In this document: one piece after another, positions 53,093 to 61,764 of the stretch
Numbering within the stretch: position 1 is the stretch's first letter
Layout: every line of letters begins with the position of its first letter
Assembly: GCF_014218335.1 (NCBI RefSeq)
Contig: NZ_AP023367.1
Location: forward strand, 139,001-203,000
Direction of reading: 5' to 3'
Source: Anaerocolumna cellulosilytica
GTDB lineage: Bacteria > Bacillota > Clostridia > Lachnospirales > Lachnospiraceae
Length of the DNA: 64,000 nucleotides
Position numbers and translations under genes: made by a program
Notes under the pieces: generated by a model
What the model was told of the DNA's origin: nothing
What the model saw: only the letters and a program-made list of their open reading frames with translations
Databases searched by the model: none

Positions 53093-53425
53093 TTAATGCT
53101 CTTTTTTATTATTTCTGGCAGCAAGCAAAAGCTGTTTGTATTCTTCGATTTTAGAGAGCTCTTCCGGCGTCCAGTTCTCATTCTCCTCTTTATGCGCAGC
53201 AATGGTAGATATAGAATTAGTTTCCTCCCAGCCCATTAAATAAGAAGGAGAACAATCAAATATTTCTGCAAGTCTAGCAATGGTATCATGCTTAATATTT
53301 TTTATTTCCCCACTTTCATACCGCTGCATGGTTGCCTCTTTTACACCTAGCCGGCTTGCTACTTCGGCTAAGGTCAAATCTAGGGCAAGCCTTCTTTCTT
53401 TAATTCGATCTTGTAATACTGACAT
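53093..53425 (-). CDS. XRE-family phage-type repressor
   Basis: 110 residues. Helix-turn-helix at about 15-60 (LTLAEVASRLGVKEATMQRYESGEIKNIKHDTIARLAEIF), then a short linker and tail that lacks a LexA-type self-cleavage domain; inactivation is thus left to the ImmA-type protein coded next. It is divergent from the tail operon and probably binds the CTTACG-type operators between them, blocking the rightward promoter and tuning its own. Confidence 0.9.
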   Translation of the reverse strand: MSVLQDRIKERRLALDLTLAEVASRLGVKEATMQRYESGEIKNIKHDTIARLAEIFDCSPSYLMGWEETNSISTIAAHKEENENWTPEELSKIEEYKQLLLAARNNKKEH

Positions 53426-53582
53426 AACAAAACTCCCGTAAATTATTTAGGTAATGAGGTACCTATACCTTTCGTAATAAGTAATATTTTAGAAAAATAT
53501 ATGAATACAGGTTTTAAACTGTGTATGTTTCGTAATAAATCTGTAGAATTCAATCTATCTTATGAATGAGGAAACTACTATA

Positions 53583-53611
53583 ATTATAGCATATTCTTAC
53601 GTAAAATGCAA
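53583..53611 (-). promoter_or_regulatory. repressor promoter
   Basis: Minus strand: TTGCAT (53611-53606), 17-base spacer, TATAAT (53588-53583). The spacer contains an operator half-site (53596-53604), allowing autoregulation. Confidence 0.65.
53596..53604. promoter_or_regulatory. operator-like half-site in the repressor promoter
   Basis: CTTACGTAA, matching the left arm of the 17-bp operators to its right. Confidence 0.5.
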
Positions 53612-53634
53612 TCCAATAGAAAATAAATTAAAAA

Positions 53635-53651
53635 CTTACGTAATACGTATT
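53635..53651. promoter_or_regulatory. operator O1
   Basis: CTTACGTAATACGTATT; matches the CTTACG-n5-CGTAAG palindrome except at the last two positions. Overlaps the -35 of the rightward promoter. Confidence 0.65.
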
Positions 53652-53678
53652 GACATTCCAATAGGAGTATGTTATTAT
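53650..53678 (+). promoter_or_regulatory. rightward promoter of the tail operon
   Basis: TTGACA (53650-53655), 17-base spacer, TATTAT (53673-53678). It is enclosed by operators on both sides. Confidence 0.75.
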
Positions 53679-53681
53679 AAT

Positions 53682-53698
53682 CTTACGCAATACGTAAG
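53682..53698. promoter_or_regulatory. operator O2
   Basis: CTTACGCAATACGTAAG, a 17-bp near-perfect palindrome covering the expected start of transcription. Confidence 0.75.
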
Positions 53699-53771
53699 AC
53701 AACGCTGTGAGGGGAGTTGTGAAAATAAAATGGTAAGTTCTTATGGGTCAACTTATTTTTTTACTCTTAAA

Positions 53772-53788
53772 CTTACGTATTGCGTAAG
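53772..53788. promoter_or_regulatory. operator O3
   Basis: CTTACGTATTGCGTAAG, the same 17-bp palindrome 90 bp beyond O2 inside the leader; a repressor bound at both could loop the DNA. Confidence 0.7.
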
Positions 53789-54069
53789 AAGTGAAATTTA
53801 TTACGCCGTATATATAGGATGGTTTGGTTTTGGTTGATGCACAAAAGAGGCATCGGGGATAACAGTCACAAAAGTTATGGGGTGGGCACCAGACTGTTGA
53901 GAACTAGCATCCGGTCATCAAGAGTATTTCCTGTTTTGCGACCAATGAAAGGGGAAGTACAGGGTGTTTACATAAATGATATCGTCATTTTGGTATTTTG
54001 GACGTTAACTAGAAAGACAACTACCATGGACTAAACCATGTAAAATAATGTGTTTGAAAGTGAGGAGTT

Positions 54070-54519
54070 ATGAAAATAGAACAATTCTTAAAGTTAGGAC
54101 TAAGCGATGAGCAAGCTAAAAAAGTTATGGAGCTGTGCAAAGAAGATAAAAGAAATTTCATACCCAAGTCCAGATTCGATACGTTAAATGAAAAAAAGAA
54201 AAAACTTGAGATGCAGGTCATGGTTCATAAGACGCAATTGGATGAAATGCTAGTAGCAAATGAACAAAACAAAAGGCTACATGAGCAGGCAGGCCAGATA
54301 TGGGAACATTTTATTTCTTTTAATAGGAAGCAGGAGGAGCTGCTCCGGGAGTTTTTAATTTTGTCAGCAATTTTTAATAAACTTTCCGGTGTAGTGTCTG
54401 TAGAATTCGTTATGGACAAGATTGATAGGTCTAAGCTAACACTTACAACCCAGGGGGAGATTCTGGGACTTGATAAACAGCTGATGGACATACAAACAGA
54501 ATATCCACATTACTTTTAA
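54070..54519 (+). CDS. phage GP20/scaffold-like coiled-coil protein
   Basis: 149 residues. The start MKIEQFLKLGLSDEQAKKVM and the following NFIPKSRFDTLNEKKKKLE resemble the N-terminus of phage GP20-type minor structural/scaffold proteins; a coiled coil follows (about 40-90). In phages this protein normally stands before the major capsid gene, which is absent here. It may be a relic or have a new job in tail assembly. GAGGAG precedes the ATG. It is the first gene after the switch. Confidence 0.6.
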   Translation: MKIEQFLKLGLSDEQAKKVMELCKEDKRNFIPKSRFDTLNEKKKKLEMQVMVHKTQLDEMLVANEQNKRLHEQAGQIWEHFISFNRKQEELLREFLILSAIFNKLSGVVSVEFVMDKIDRSKLTLTTQGEILGLDKQLMDIQTEYPHYF

Positions 54520-54574
54520 GGCTACAGTCAATAACTGTTTTTACAATGATCTAGTTACCAGAAAGAGGTGTTGT

Positions 54575-54976
54575 ATGCTTGAAATTCAAAACATGTTAAA
54601 ACAAAAACTGGCAGAGCTTTTTCCGGGGGTAACTATTTATGAAGAAGACTTACCGGAGAATCATCAGAAGCCGTCCTTTCACCTTCAGACAACTGCAAGG
54701 CAGATAAGCAGAGGTCTTGGAGACAGGGAAAATCAGGATTATTCCTTTGATATCAGCTATTACAGCAATGTCACGGGAGGAATCAAAAAAGACTGCCTTG
54801 AGGTTGGCACAGTACTATTGCAGGAACTTGGACTGTCTGGCGGATTAAACCTTAGAAATAAAAAGGCAGAAACAATAGAAGATGTACTGCATTATACCTT
54901 TAATATCCGTTTTGTACTACAAAGACAGGAAACGGCTGGGAAAATGCAAAATCAGCAAATAAACACAGTGATTTAA
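54575..54976 (+). CDS. tail terminator/completion protein, XkdJ-like
   Basis: 133 residues. Its size, the EEDLPENHQKPSFHLQ segment and position directly before the sheath gene fit the DUF6838/XkdJ-like tail terminator of contractile phages, which caps the tail tube. AGAGGTG before the ATG; 11 bases to the sheath gene. Confidence 0.7.
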   Translation: MLEIQNMLKQKLAELFPGVTIYEEDLPENHQKPSFHLQTTARQISRGLGDRENQDYSFDISYYSNVTGGIKKDCLEVGTVLLQELGLSGGLNLRNKKAETIEDVLHYTFNIRFVLQRQETAGKMQNQQINTVI

Positions 54977-54987
54977 GGAGGATACTT

Positions 54988-56031
54988 ATGGCAGGAACAT
55001 GGAACAATCAAAATAAAATTTTACCAGGTGCATACATAAACTTTTTAACCAACGCTCCCTTAACAATAACACCGGGGGATAGAGGCGTTGTACTATTATT
55101 ACAGGAATTAAGTGCAGGTACAGCAGGTGAAATTTATACCATTACAGCTAAAGAAAATGATTATCCGGAAGGGGTTACAACCACAGATACCTTCCTTGCG
55201 GGAGAAGCTCTAAAGGGAGCAAAAACGGTTAAGGTATATAATCTTGGCAAAGACCATGAGAGCGGCGCAGTTACTGCTGCTTTAGAGGCTGTCAGAACGG
55301 AAGATTTTAATGTATTAGTCTATCCCTACGATGGTGAGGGTTATGAAGCAGCAAAAGCAGCCATTGCCGCGTGGGTAAAAGCTATGATTGATGACGAGGG
55401 AAAGGGAATGCAGGCGGTTTTAGCTAATTACAAGGCGGATTCCCAGTACATCATTAGCGTATCCCAGGGCGTAAAACTGGCAGACGGTAAAGTACTGACT
55501 CCGGCACAGACCTCTGTTTGGGCAGCAGGTATCACGGCAGGTGCAAAGGTAAGTGAATCCAATACCGGAAGAAATTATACCGGTGCGATTGATGTTGTAC
55601 CTCGCATGACAAAAACGGAAATGGAAGCAGCCGTAACAAGCGGTAAATTTATCTTAAAAGTGGATACGGCACAAAACGTTACCGTTGTATATGATATTAA
55701 TTCCTTAACAACATTAACGGAAGCGGCAGGGAAACCATTTACCAAAAACCGTGTGATTCGAATCTTGAATGGTATTAATAATGACATTACAGAAATCTTT
55801 GAGGCAAATTACGTTGGTAAGATGAATAATACCGAGGATGGAAGGTCTGCTCTTCGTGCAAATCTTATTGACTATTTTAAAACTTTGCAGGGAATGTCAG
55901 CAATTAAAAATTTTGTACCGGAGGATGTAAAAATAGCAGAAGGAAAAGATTCCGATGCGGTAGTGATTGATTGTCATATCCAACCGGTAGACAGCATTGA
56001 AAAAATGTATATTACAGTAAGCTTATCATAA
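54988..56031 (+). CDS. xkdK: contractile tail sheath protein
   Basis: 347 residues, close in size and sequence style to PBSX XkdK: start GTWNNQNKILPGAYINF, the ITPGDRGVVLL segment, and the C-terminal ENYVGKMNNTEDGRSALRANLIDYFKTLQ-like region that links subunits. It forms the sheath that shortens to drive the tube. Good AAGGAGG site. Its presence proves that the particle is of the contractile (myovirus/R-type) kind. Confidence 0.92.
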   Translation: MAGTWNNQNKILPGAYINFLTNAPLTITPGDRGVVLLLQELSAGTAGEIYTITAKENDYPEGVTTTDTFLAGEALKGAKTVKVYNLGKDHESGAVTAALEAVRTEDFNVLVYPYDGEGYEAAKAAIAAWVKAMIDDEGKGMQAVLANYKADSQYIISVSQGVKLADGKVLTPAQTSVWAAGITAGAKVSESNTGRNYTGAIDVVPRMTKTEMEAAVTSGKFILKVDTAQNVTVVYDINSLTTLTEAAGKPFTKNRVIRILNGINNDITEIFEANYVGKMNNTEDGRSALRANLIDYFKTLQGMSAIKNFVPEDVKIAEGKDSDAVVIDCHIQPVDSIEKMYITVSLS

Positions 56032-56048
56032 GGAAGGAGACTTAAGAT

Positions 56049-56534
56049 ATGATAGATAATTATGTAAGGTTAGCGGATACTTTATCTGCAAAAGAGGGCA
56101 CAGCCTTTATTGTAATCCATGGAGAAAACAGGGTGTTGTTTGAGGTATCCAGCTTAAAAGCACAAATTGATTTAACGGTACAAGCCCGCAGAATGTTAGG
56201 ACACCGTATGACACAGCATAAAGTTGTTGGGGCAGAGGGAACCGGAAGCATGACTATGTATTTTATGAATTCTGAAATGTTAAAGGCAGCCAGAGAGTAT
56301 CTGGATGGCGGCAAATTCAGTCAGATAACCATTCGTGCGTATAATGAAGACCCACAATCTACGGTTGGAAAGCAGGAGGTTAAATTAAACAATGTCATAT
56401 TAAAGACGATTCCTGTTATCAATTTAGATGACCAGTCTGATGATCCGATTACCGTAGATACGGACTTTACCTTTGACAGTATGGAAGAAATGAGTACGTT
56501 CCATCTGCCTGAACATGTTCCCACAGAAAAGTAG
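56049..56534 (+). CDS. xkdM: tail tube protein
   Basis: 161 residues, the normal length of XkdM-like tube proteins (FVIHGENRVLFEVSSLKAQ; MTMYFMNSEM). Polymerises as the inner tube. Lies 17 bases after the sheath gene with an AAGGAAGGAG site. A hairpin at 56651-56673 follows, after which the chaperone gene begins, so sheath and tube would be made in excess. Confidence 0.9.
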   Translation: MIDNYVRLADTLSAKEGTAFIVIHGENRVLFEVSSLKAQIDLTVQARRMLGHRMTQHKVVGAEGTGSMTMYFMNSEMLKAAREYLDGGKFSQITIRAYNEDPQSTVGKQEVKLNNVILKTIPVINLDDQSDDPITVDTDFTFDSMEEMSTFHLPEHVPTEK

Positions 56535-56650
56535 GGACGCGCACCTGCGTTATTAGAAAAACAAGTTAGGTAATTGCGATACAGTCTTTGAATTGCAATC
56601 TTATTATGTGACGGAAGGAACGGGAATCACCCAAATGGAATGATTTTGGC

Positions 56651-56673
56651 AAGTCACCTTTATTTGGTGATTT
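56651..56673 (+). terminator. possible partial terminator after the tube gene
   Basis: AAGTCACC (56651-56658) pairs with GGTGATTT (56666-56673; one wobble), 7-base loop, then a pyrimidine-rich TTCCCTCTTCCTCTC. It lies in the only sizeable gap (211 bases) of the tail operon. Confidence 0.45.
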
Positions 56674-56745
56674 CCCTCTTCCTCTCTTAAAAGATAACGT
56701 TTCGCAATTTTCCTAAACACTTATTAGCCGAGAGGAGACATATAT

Positions 56746-57147
56746 ATGAGTTCATTAAAAGCGTTTTTAAATCCTGTACAGGTTGAAAATAAAGAGGTTG
56801 TAGTATCCAGTCGTTTTATGGAGGATGGAAAAGTCATTCCTTTTACAATCCGCCCGATTACGCAAAAAGAAAATGAGCAGTTGATTAAACGCTATACCAA
56901 AAAAGATAAAAAAGGCAATGAAACCTTTAACCGAACAGAGTATGTTCAGGCACTTACTGCAAGTGCAGTGGTATTCCCCAATTTACACGATGCAAAGCTT
57001 CAGGAAAAATATGGTCTTGGTGAAACAGAAACCTTGAAAAATATGCTGCTGGTGGGAGAGTATGCTACGCTAGCCCAAGAGGTCCAGTCCTTAAGTGGTC
57101 TTGACACTAATATCAATGAGGATATTGAAGAAGCAAAAAACGAATAA
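56746..57147 (+). CDS. xkdN: tail assembly chaperone, short product (XkdN-like)
   Basis: 133 residues of the XkdN-type chaperone (FTIRPITQKENEQLIKRYTKKDKKG; LVGEYATLAQEVQSLSG near the end). It wraps the tape measure protein during tail assembly. The last codons contain the slippery heptamer A AAA AAC, and a second frame continues directly after (57141-57326), the arrangement known from lambda G/GT and related chaperones. Confidence 0.85.
   Translation: MSSLKAFLNPVQVENKEVVVSSRFMEDGKVIPFTIRPITQKENEQLIKRYTKKDKKGNETFNRTEYVQALTASAVVFPNLHDAKLQEKYGLGETETLKNMLLVGEYATLAQEVQSLSGLDTNINEDIEEAKNE
57135..57141 (+). other. -1 programmed frameshift site
   Basis: A-AAA-AAC in the zero frame, four codons including the stop from the end of the short chaperone. 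Slipping back by one joins Lys-Asn to Arg-Ile-Lys in the next frame. Confidence 0.75.
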
Positions 57148-57326
57148 AGCAAGGTGATGTTGAGTTTAATTTGGCACACTTTGCTTTGCAAAAACTCCGT
57201 ATCCTTCCCTCCGTACTGGATGAAATGACACAAAAGGAAAAAGCCTTTGTATACGCCAGCATAGCAGTACGGGTGGAGGAGGAGAAAAAACAGGCACAAA
57301 GAATAAAGTCGAAAGGAGGTAGGTGA
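57141..57326 (+). CDS. frameshift extension of the tail assembly chaperone (T-like domain)
   Basis: 61 codons in the -1 frame (RIKQGDVEFNLAHFALQKLR to QRIKSKGGR), with no start codon of its own near the beginning. Together with the short product, a -1 shift at 57135-57141 gives a protein of about 193 residues. The charged helical extension is what binds the tape measure protein in better-known phages. The stop lies just before the tape measure ATG at 57329. Confidence 0.75.
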   Translation, partial: RIKQGDVEFNLAHFALQKLRILPSVLDEMTQKEKAFVYASIAVRVEEEKKQAQRIKSKGGR

Positions 57327-57328
57327 GA

Positions 57329-59500
57329 ATGGCAAATATAAACGCAATGATAGTTACCATTAATATGTATAATAGTTCCTTAGACAAAATGATGCTTAAA
57401 ACTGAAAAAGTTATTAATAAACTTGCTGAATCCGGACAAAAAATCGGAATGGCTGCGGAGAAAATATTAAAAGCTGGTTCAGCCATTGACAAAGCTTCTA
57501 CCAAAATGATTAAGGCAAGTCAGGCATCAGAAATGTTTGTGGCAAAAATGCTTGAATTGAATAAAGCAGCAGAAGCTGCTGCCGGTGGTATTAATGAAGT
57601 AGAAAAGAAGCTAGATGAAACTAGTAGTTCTGCTAAAGCAGCTGATGATAAACTAGCTAAATTTAATAATAAAGTAAATGATACTGAAAAGAAAACAAAA
57701 AAAGCAAAAGTCAATTTAGATGGTATGTTTAAATCATTAAAGAAAGTGATAAGCATCGAAAATGGAATGAAGATATACGATGATTATACAAAGGTTAGTA
57801 CAAAACTTAATCAAGTAAATGATGGAAACCAAAAACCGGGTGAATTACAGGATAAAGTATTTGCAGCAGCAGGACGTTCTAGAAGCTCTTTTGCTGATAT
57901 GTCTGATTTTATTACGAAGTTAGAAAATGGAACAGATGTATTTGGATCAAATGACGAAACAATAGCATTTACAGAATTAGTACAAAGGTCATTTGTAGCA
58001 AGTGGTACAACATCAAAAGACAGCAAAACTTCTATTGATAGTTTGATAGAAAAGATGTCTACAGGGGGTATGAAAGGGGATGATTTGAATAAATTGTCTC
58101 AGACAGCTCCATTAATAATGCAGGCGGTTTCACAGTATACCGGAGTATCTGGAGCAGATTTAAAAAAACTAGCTGATGAGGGTCAAATTACCGCTGACGT
58201 AATGAAAAATGCTATTTTTTCTATGAGTGGTGATATTAACACTGCATTTGCAGAAGCACCAATGACTTTTTCAGACATATTTACAAGAATAAAGGATGGA
58301 GGGTTACAAGCATTTACAAGCATTATTGAAAAAGTCCAAGAGTTTATCAGCAATCCTCAATTTCAACAGTTTGTAAATGCATTAATTGTTGGTTTTGATA
58401 TTCTTGCAAACGTGATAGGGACAGTAATTGATGGAGTTATCAATGGATGGAGCATAATAGGACCTATTCTTGCAACAATTGGTGCAACGTACCTTGTTAG
58501 TATAATTACGGGTTTGTGGGCAACAATTCCGCCATTAATCGGCCAGGCGTTAGCATGGATTAGTGCTTCTCTGCCTATTCTGCTTATTATTGGTTTAATT
58601 GTGGCTGTTATTAGTATTGTAGATGCCTTAGGAATATCCTGGGAATCTGTATTTAAGTTTATGGGTGGTGTGATAGGAGAATTTATAGCAAATGTTCAAA
58701 ATGTTTTCATTTATATTTGGAATTTTATAGCGGAATTTATCAATTTTTTTGGCAATGCCTTTCGCAACACAATTATTGAAGTGAAAATGTTATTTAATGA
58801 CTTGGCAATATCAGCATTAGGAGCAATAGAAAATTTGCTTCAAAGTATACAAGATTTGATTAATAAAATTCCTGGAGTGACAATTGATATTACGAGTGGG
58901 ATAAGTAATTTCAAAGATAAATTTATAAGAAATAATGCAGATTTGGAAGCCAGTCTAGGAGAAAAAGAATATGCAAAAGTTCTGGATTTGGTGGATACAG
59001 AAGAGGCAAAGAAAAAGGGTGAAAATACTGCATTGGGATTATACAACGGCATGGAGAGTGGAATTAACTCTTTAGCGGACATGTTAGGTGGAAATGGAGA
59101 AAATAATAGCGACCCTTTCCATGAGTATACGAAATATACACCACCTTCAATGGATGGTAAAGAAAATCCTTTAGACCCATCAGGCACTGGATTGGCAATA
59201 CCGATAGAAGGAACAGGGAACCCGATAGCAATCGAGGGTGGTGGAGGCATCCCTATTCCGGTAAAAGGCAGCGGTACAGGCGGAACTGTTGAAGTTGAGA
59301 TGCCGGACGAAGACCTTGACTACCTGCGGGAAATAGCAGAAAGAGATTATATAGCCAACATTGCCAGTAATTCACTTGCTCCAAACATCAGTGTTCAATT
59401 CGGTGATGTCCATGAGACGGCAGATGCAGATAAAGTAGCAGGTAGAATAAAGCAGATTCTTCAAGAAGAAATCGCTATGGTAAGTGAGGGGGTATATTAA
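57329..59500 (+). CDS. tail tape measure protein
   Basis: 723 residues. A long helical/coiled N-terminal part (about 1-130), a tape-measure core (about 150-330: RSRSSFADMSDFITKL; TGVSGADLKKLADEGQITADVMKNAIF), hydrophobic spans (about 345-460) and a Gly/Pro-rich end. Its length sets the tail length; about 720 residues predicts a tail near 110 nm by the usual 0.15 nm per residue. The ATG at 57329 is 9 bases after AAAGGAGG. Confidence 0.9.
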   Translation: MANINAMIVTINMYNSSLDKMMLKTEKVINKLAESGQKIGMAAEKILKAGSAIDKASTKMIKASQASEMFVAKMLELNKAAEAAAGGINEVEKKLDETSSSAKAADDKLAKFNNKVNDTEKKTKKAKVNLDGMFKSLKKVISIENGMKIYDDYTKVSTKLNQVNDGNQKPGELQDKVFAAAGRSRSSFADMSDFITKLENGTDVFGSNDETIAFTELVQRSFVASGTTSKDSKTSIDSLIEKMSTGGMKGDDLNKLSQTAPLIMQAVSQYTGVSGADLKKLADEGQITADVMKNAIFSMSGDINTAFAEAPMTFSDIFTRIKDGGLQAFTSIIEKVQEFISNPQFQQFVNALIVGFDILANVIGTVIDGVINGWSIIGPILATIGATYLVSIITGLWATIPPLIGQALAWISASLPILLIIGLIVAVISIVDALGISWESVFKFMGGVIGEFIANVQNVFIYIWNFIAEFINFFGNAFRNTIIEVKMLFNDLAISALGAIENLLQSIQDLINKIPGVTIDITSGISNFKDKFIRNNADLEASLGEKEYAKVLDLVDTEEAKKKGENTALGLYNGMESGINSLADMLGGNGENNSDPFHEYTKYTPPSMDGKENPLDPSGTGLAIPIEGTGNPIAIEGGGGIPIPVKGSGTGGTVEVEMPDEDLDYLREIAERDYIANIASNSLAPNISVQFGDVHETADADKVAGRIKQILQEEIAMVSEGVY

Positions 59501-60207
59501 TGTACGCAGTATTTTTTGATTACAATAACACCACATACCGTCTTCCTGTCAATCCCGAGGAAATTAAGATAACCAGCTCCCAGTCAGTAGAAAAGTATAC
59601 AGTACTGGGATTGGGGCAGATTGTAATACCTTCCGGTATGGAGCTTAAGGAATATAGTTTTGAATGTGAAATTCCAAAGGAAGATTACAGTTATGTAGAA
59701 ATTGTGAAAGATTATACCACTGCTAAAGTCTACAAGGAAGAAGCAGAAAATTTCAATCCCGCGGAAAAATATCTTAAGGAATTCCAGAAATGGAGACAGG
59801 AATTGGCTCCGATACGTTTTATTGCAGGGCGGGGAGCAAGCAAAGAAGAAATGTATGAAGATAGTATTAACACACTGGTCTTAATTCAGGATATAACCAT
59901 AACAGAAAAAGCCGGCGAAGAAGGAGACAAGTACGTTTCCTTTCAGTTAATTGAATATCAGGAATTTAACAAAAGGGCTGCCAAGGAGATAGAACCGGGA
60001 ACCGGAGAGAAAAAAGCAAAGAAAGAAGATGCAAAAAACCCAAAGAGCAAAGGAACCTATGTAGTTCAATCAGGTGACAGCTTATGGGCCATCGCAAAAA
60101 AGCAATATGGGGATGGTACAAAGTATACAAAGATATACAATGCGAATAAGGATAAAATAAAAAATCCTTCTCTTATCTATCCCGGTCAGAAGTTGGTGAT
60201 TCCATGA
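59500..60207 (+). CDS. xkdP: LysM-containing tail protein, XkdP-like
   Basis: 235 residues with a C-terminal LysM domain (about 187-235: YVVQSGDSLWAIAKKQYGDGTKYTKIYNANKD). In PBSX and similar elements this protein forms part of the hub region between tube and baseplate. TAATG overlap with the tape measure stop. Confidence 0.88.
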   Translation: MYAVFFDYNNTTYRLPVNPEEIKITSSQSVEKYTVLGLGQIVIPSGMELKEYSFECEIPKEDYSYVEIVKDYTTAKVYKEEAENFNPAEKYLKEFQKWRQELAPIRFIAGRGASKEEMYEDSINTLVLIQDITITEKAGEEGDKYVSFQLIEYQEFNKRAAKEIEPGTGEKKAKKEDAKNPKSKGTYVVQSGDSLWAIAKKQYGDGTKYTKIYNANKDKIKNPSLIYPGQKLVIP

Positions 60208-61145
60208 TAGAATTTTTAGTATCAACAGGTGGGAAGATTTATGAAATTAATGATTTGATAACAAAGGTTACCTATCAGGATACCTTTAATAATGGCTGTA
60301 GTAAGCTGGAATTCACCTATATTAGTAAGAATCTAACGATACAAAATGGAAGTGTAATTCGTTTTAAATATGATAATACGAATATTTTTTATGGGTATGT
60401 ATTTAAAATCAGTAGGGGCAAAGGAACAGAAATAAATGTAACGGCCTATGACCAGCTTAGATATTGTAAAGCAAAGGATACACTGGTATTAAAAGGGGAT
60501 ACGGTCACTACCATAACAAATAAAATGTGTAACTACTTTAAACTGAACAAAGGTACCATCGTAGATACAAGGTATGTATTAGAAACCAGTGTGCAAGAGG
60601 ATAAGACCTGGCTTGATATTATATACGGTTCTATCAGCGATACCTTGATGAACCAAAAGAAATGGTATCTCCTCCGAGATGAATTCGGGAGTATCGCCCT
60701 TCGGGAAACCAGTGATTTAAAGCTTGACATGATATTAGGTGATGAGAGTTATTGCTATGATTATCAATATGATAAATCCATTGATAATGACTTTTACAAC
60801 TTTATTAAGCTGGCTGCCATTGATAAAGAGGCAAAGACCTTGGAAGTTACGGTAGCTCAGGATGAGACATCTGTGAAGAACTTTGGTGTATTGCAATATT
60901 ATAAAAGTATAGATAAGAAATATAGTACTGCACAAGCTAAATCAATGGCGGATAACTTATTAAGCCTATATAACAAGGAAGCGGAAACCATTAGCCTTGA
61001 CTGTCTGGGAGATACCAGAATCCGGGCAGGCAGCAGTTTCCACGGACAGATTGAAGACATTAAGCTTAACAGACGGCTGGTTGTAAAAAGTGTAACTCAT
61101 AAATTTCTTCCAATTCACACCATGAGTCTGGAGGTAATGACATGA
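60204..61145 (+). CDS. xkdQ: baseplate hub protein, XkdQ-like (late control D type)
   Basis: 313 residues. IRFKYDNTNIFYGYVFKI and the DTLMNQKKWYLLRDEFGSIALRE region fit the XkdQ/gpD hub family that carries the spike. ATGA-type overlap with the gene before and a 4-base overlap with the gene after. Confidence 0.85.
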   Translation: MIEFLVSTGGKIYEINDLITKVTYQDTFNNGCSKLEFTYISKNLTIQNGSVIRFKYDNTNIFYGYVFKISRGKGTEINVTAYDQLRYCKAKDTLVLKGDTVTTITNKMCNYFKLNKGTIVDTRYVLETSVQEDKTWLDIIYGSISDTLMNQKKWYLLRDEFGSIALRETSDLKLDMILGDESYCYDYQYDKSIDNDFYNFIKLAAIDKEAKTLEVTVAQDETSVKNFGVLQYYKSIDKKYSTAQAKSMADNLLSLYNKEAETISLDCLGDTRIRAGSSFHGQIEDIKLNRRLVVKSVTHKFLPIHTMSLEVMT

Positions 61146-61372
61146 TACAGGAAATCAAGCGAATTGTAGAAAATTATTTAAGCAATGCCAAGTTGTGCAG
61201 CATTATCCCCGGTACAGTGACAAAGGATGGAATCCGTATTAGTGAGAAGCTTGTGATACCGGAAGAGTTGGTTTTTGGTAATATGAAAAAGAACCTCATA
61301 ATAGGGGATTCGGTAAGATTATTGCGCAATCATGGCGGTCAGCAATATTTTATTTTGGAGGTGATAGAATGA
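61142..61372 (+). CDS. baseplate-linked small protein, XkdR-like (DUF2577)
   Basis: 76 residues, somewhat shorter than most DUF2577 proteins; pattern RISEKLVIPEELVFGN and LIIGDSVRLLRNHGGQQYFILE. Probably an OB-like spike or hub part. Overlaps both neighbours by 4 bases. Confidence 0.78.
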   Translation: MIQEIKRIVENYLSNAKLCSIIPGTVTKDGIRISEKLVIPEELVFGNMKKNLIIGDSVRLLRNHGGQQYFILEVIE

Positions 61373-61764
61373 TACCGGTTAGCAGTATACCTGAGACCTT
61401 AGTCATATCAGAAGGGATAAAGACAAATAGAACCTATCAGTTGTTTCCGAATAAAATACAGGGCTATGTGGACAATGCAGAAGCACTAAAGCAGGCCATC
61501 TATAAGATGTTATTTACTGAAAAATATCAATACCCAATCTACAGTTTCGATTATGGTATTACTTTTGAGGACTTAATAGGAAAGGACACAGCCTATGTAA
61601 CCATAGAATTAAAACGCAGAATTATGGAGTGTCTGTTAGAAGATGAGAGGGTGCTTAGTGTTGAGAATTTTCGTTTTGAATTAAACGGTGATGAGATACG
61701 GTGTACCTTTGAGGTAAAAAGTATTTATGGTAATTTTACCATTGAAAAGGAGGTGGACGGTTAA
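61369..61764 (+). CDS. baseplate wedge protein, XkdS-like (DUF2634/gp25 type)
   Basis: 131 residues with YKMLFTEKYQYPIYSFDYG and a C-terminal gp25-like segment (RRIMECLLEDERVLSVENFRF), which is the lysozyme-like fold that starts sheath polymerisation at the baseplate. Overlaps both neighbours by 4 and 1 bases. Confidence 0.85.
   Translation: MIPVSSIPETLVISEGIKTNRTYQLFPNKIQGYVDNAEALKQAIYKMLFTEKYQYPIYSFDYGITFEDLIGKDTAYVTIELKRRIMECLLEDERVLSVENFRFELNGDEIRCTFEVKSIYGNFTIEKEVDG

Larger units (their letters stand above)
53426..54069. promoter_or_regulatory. switch region of the tail module
   Basis: 644 bases without a supported gene. The left part holds the two divergent promoters and four operator-like sites. 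The right part (about 53790-54069), the leader of the tail operon, contains two frames (53562-53837 and 53819-54034) that I judge spurious because they run through the operators and lack ribosome sites. Confidence 0.6.

Noticed and set aside
53562-54034. Two plus-strand frames in the tail-module switch region
   Set aside because: They run through the operators and promoter, overlap each other, and have no ribosome sites.
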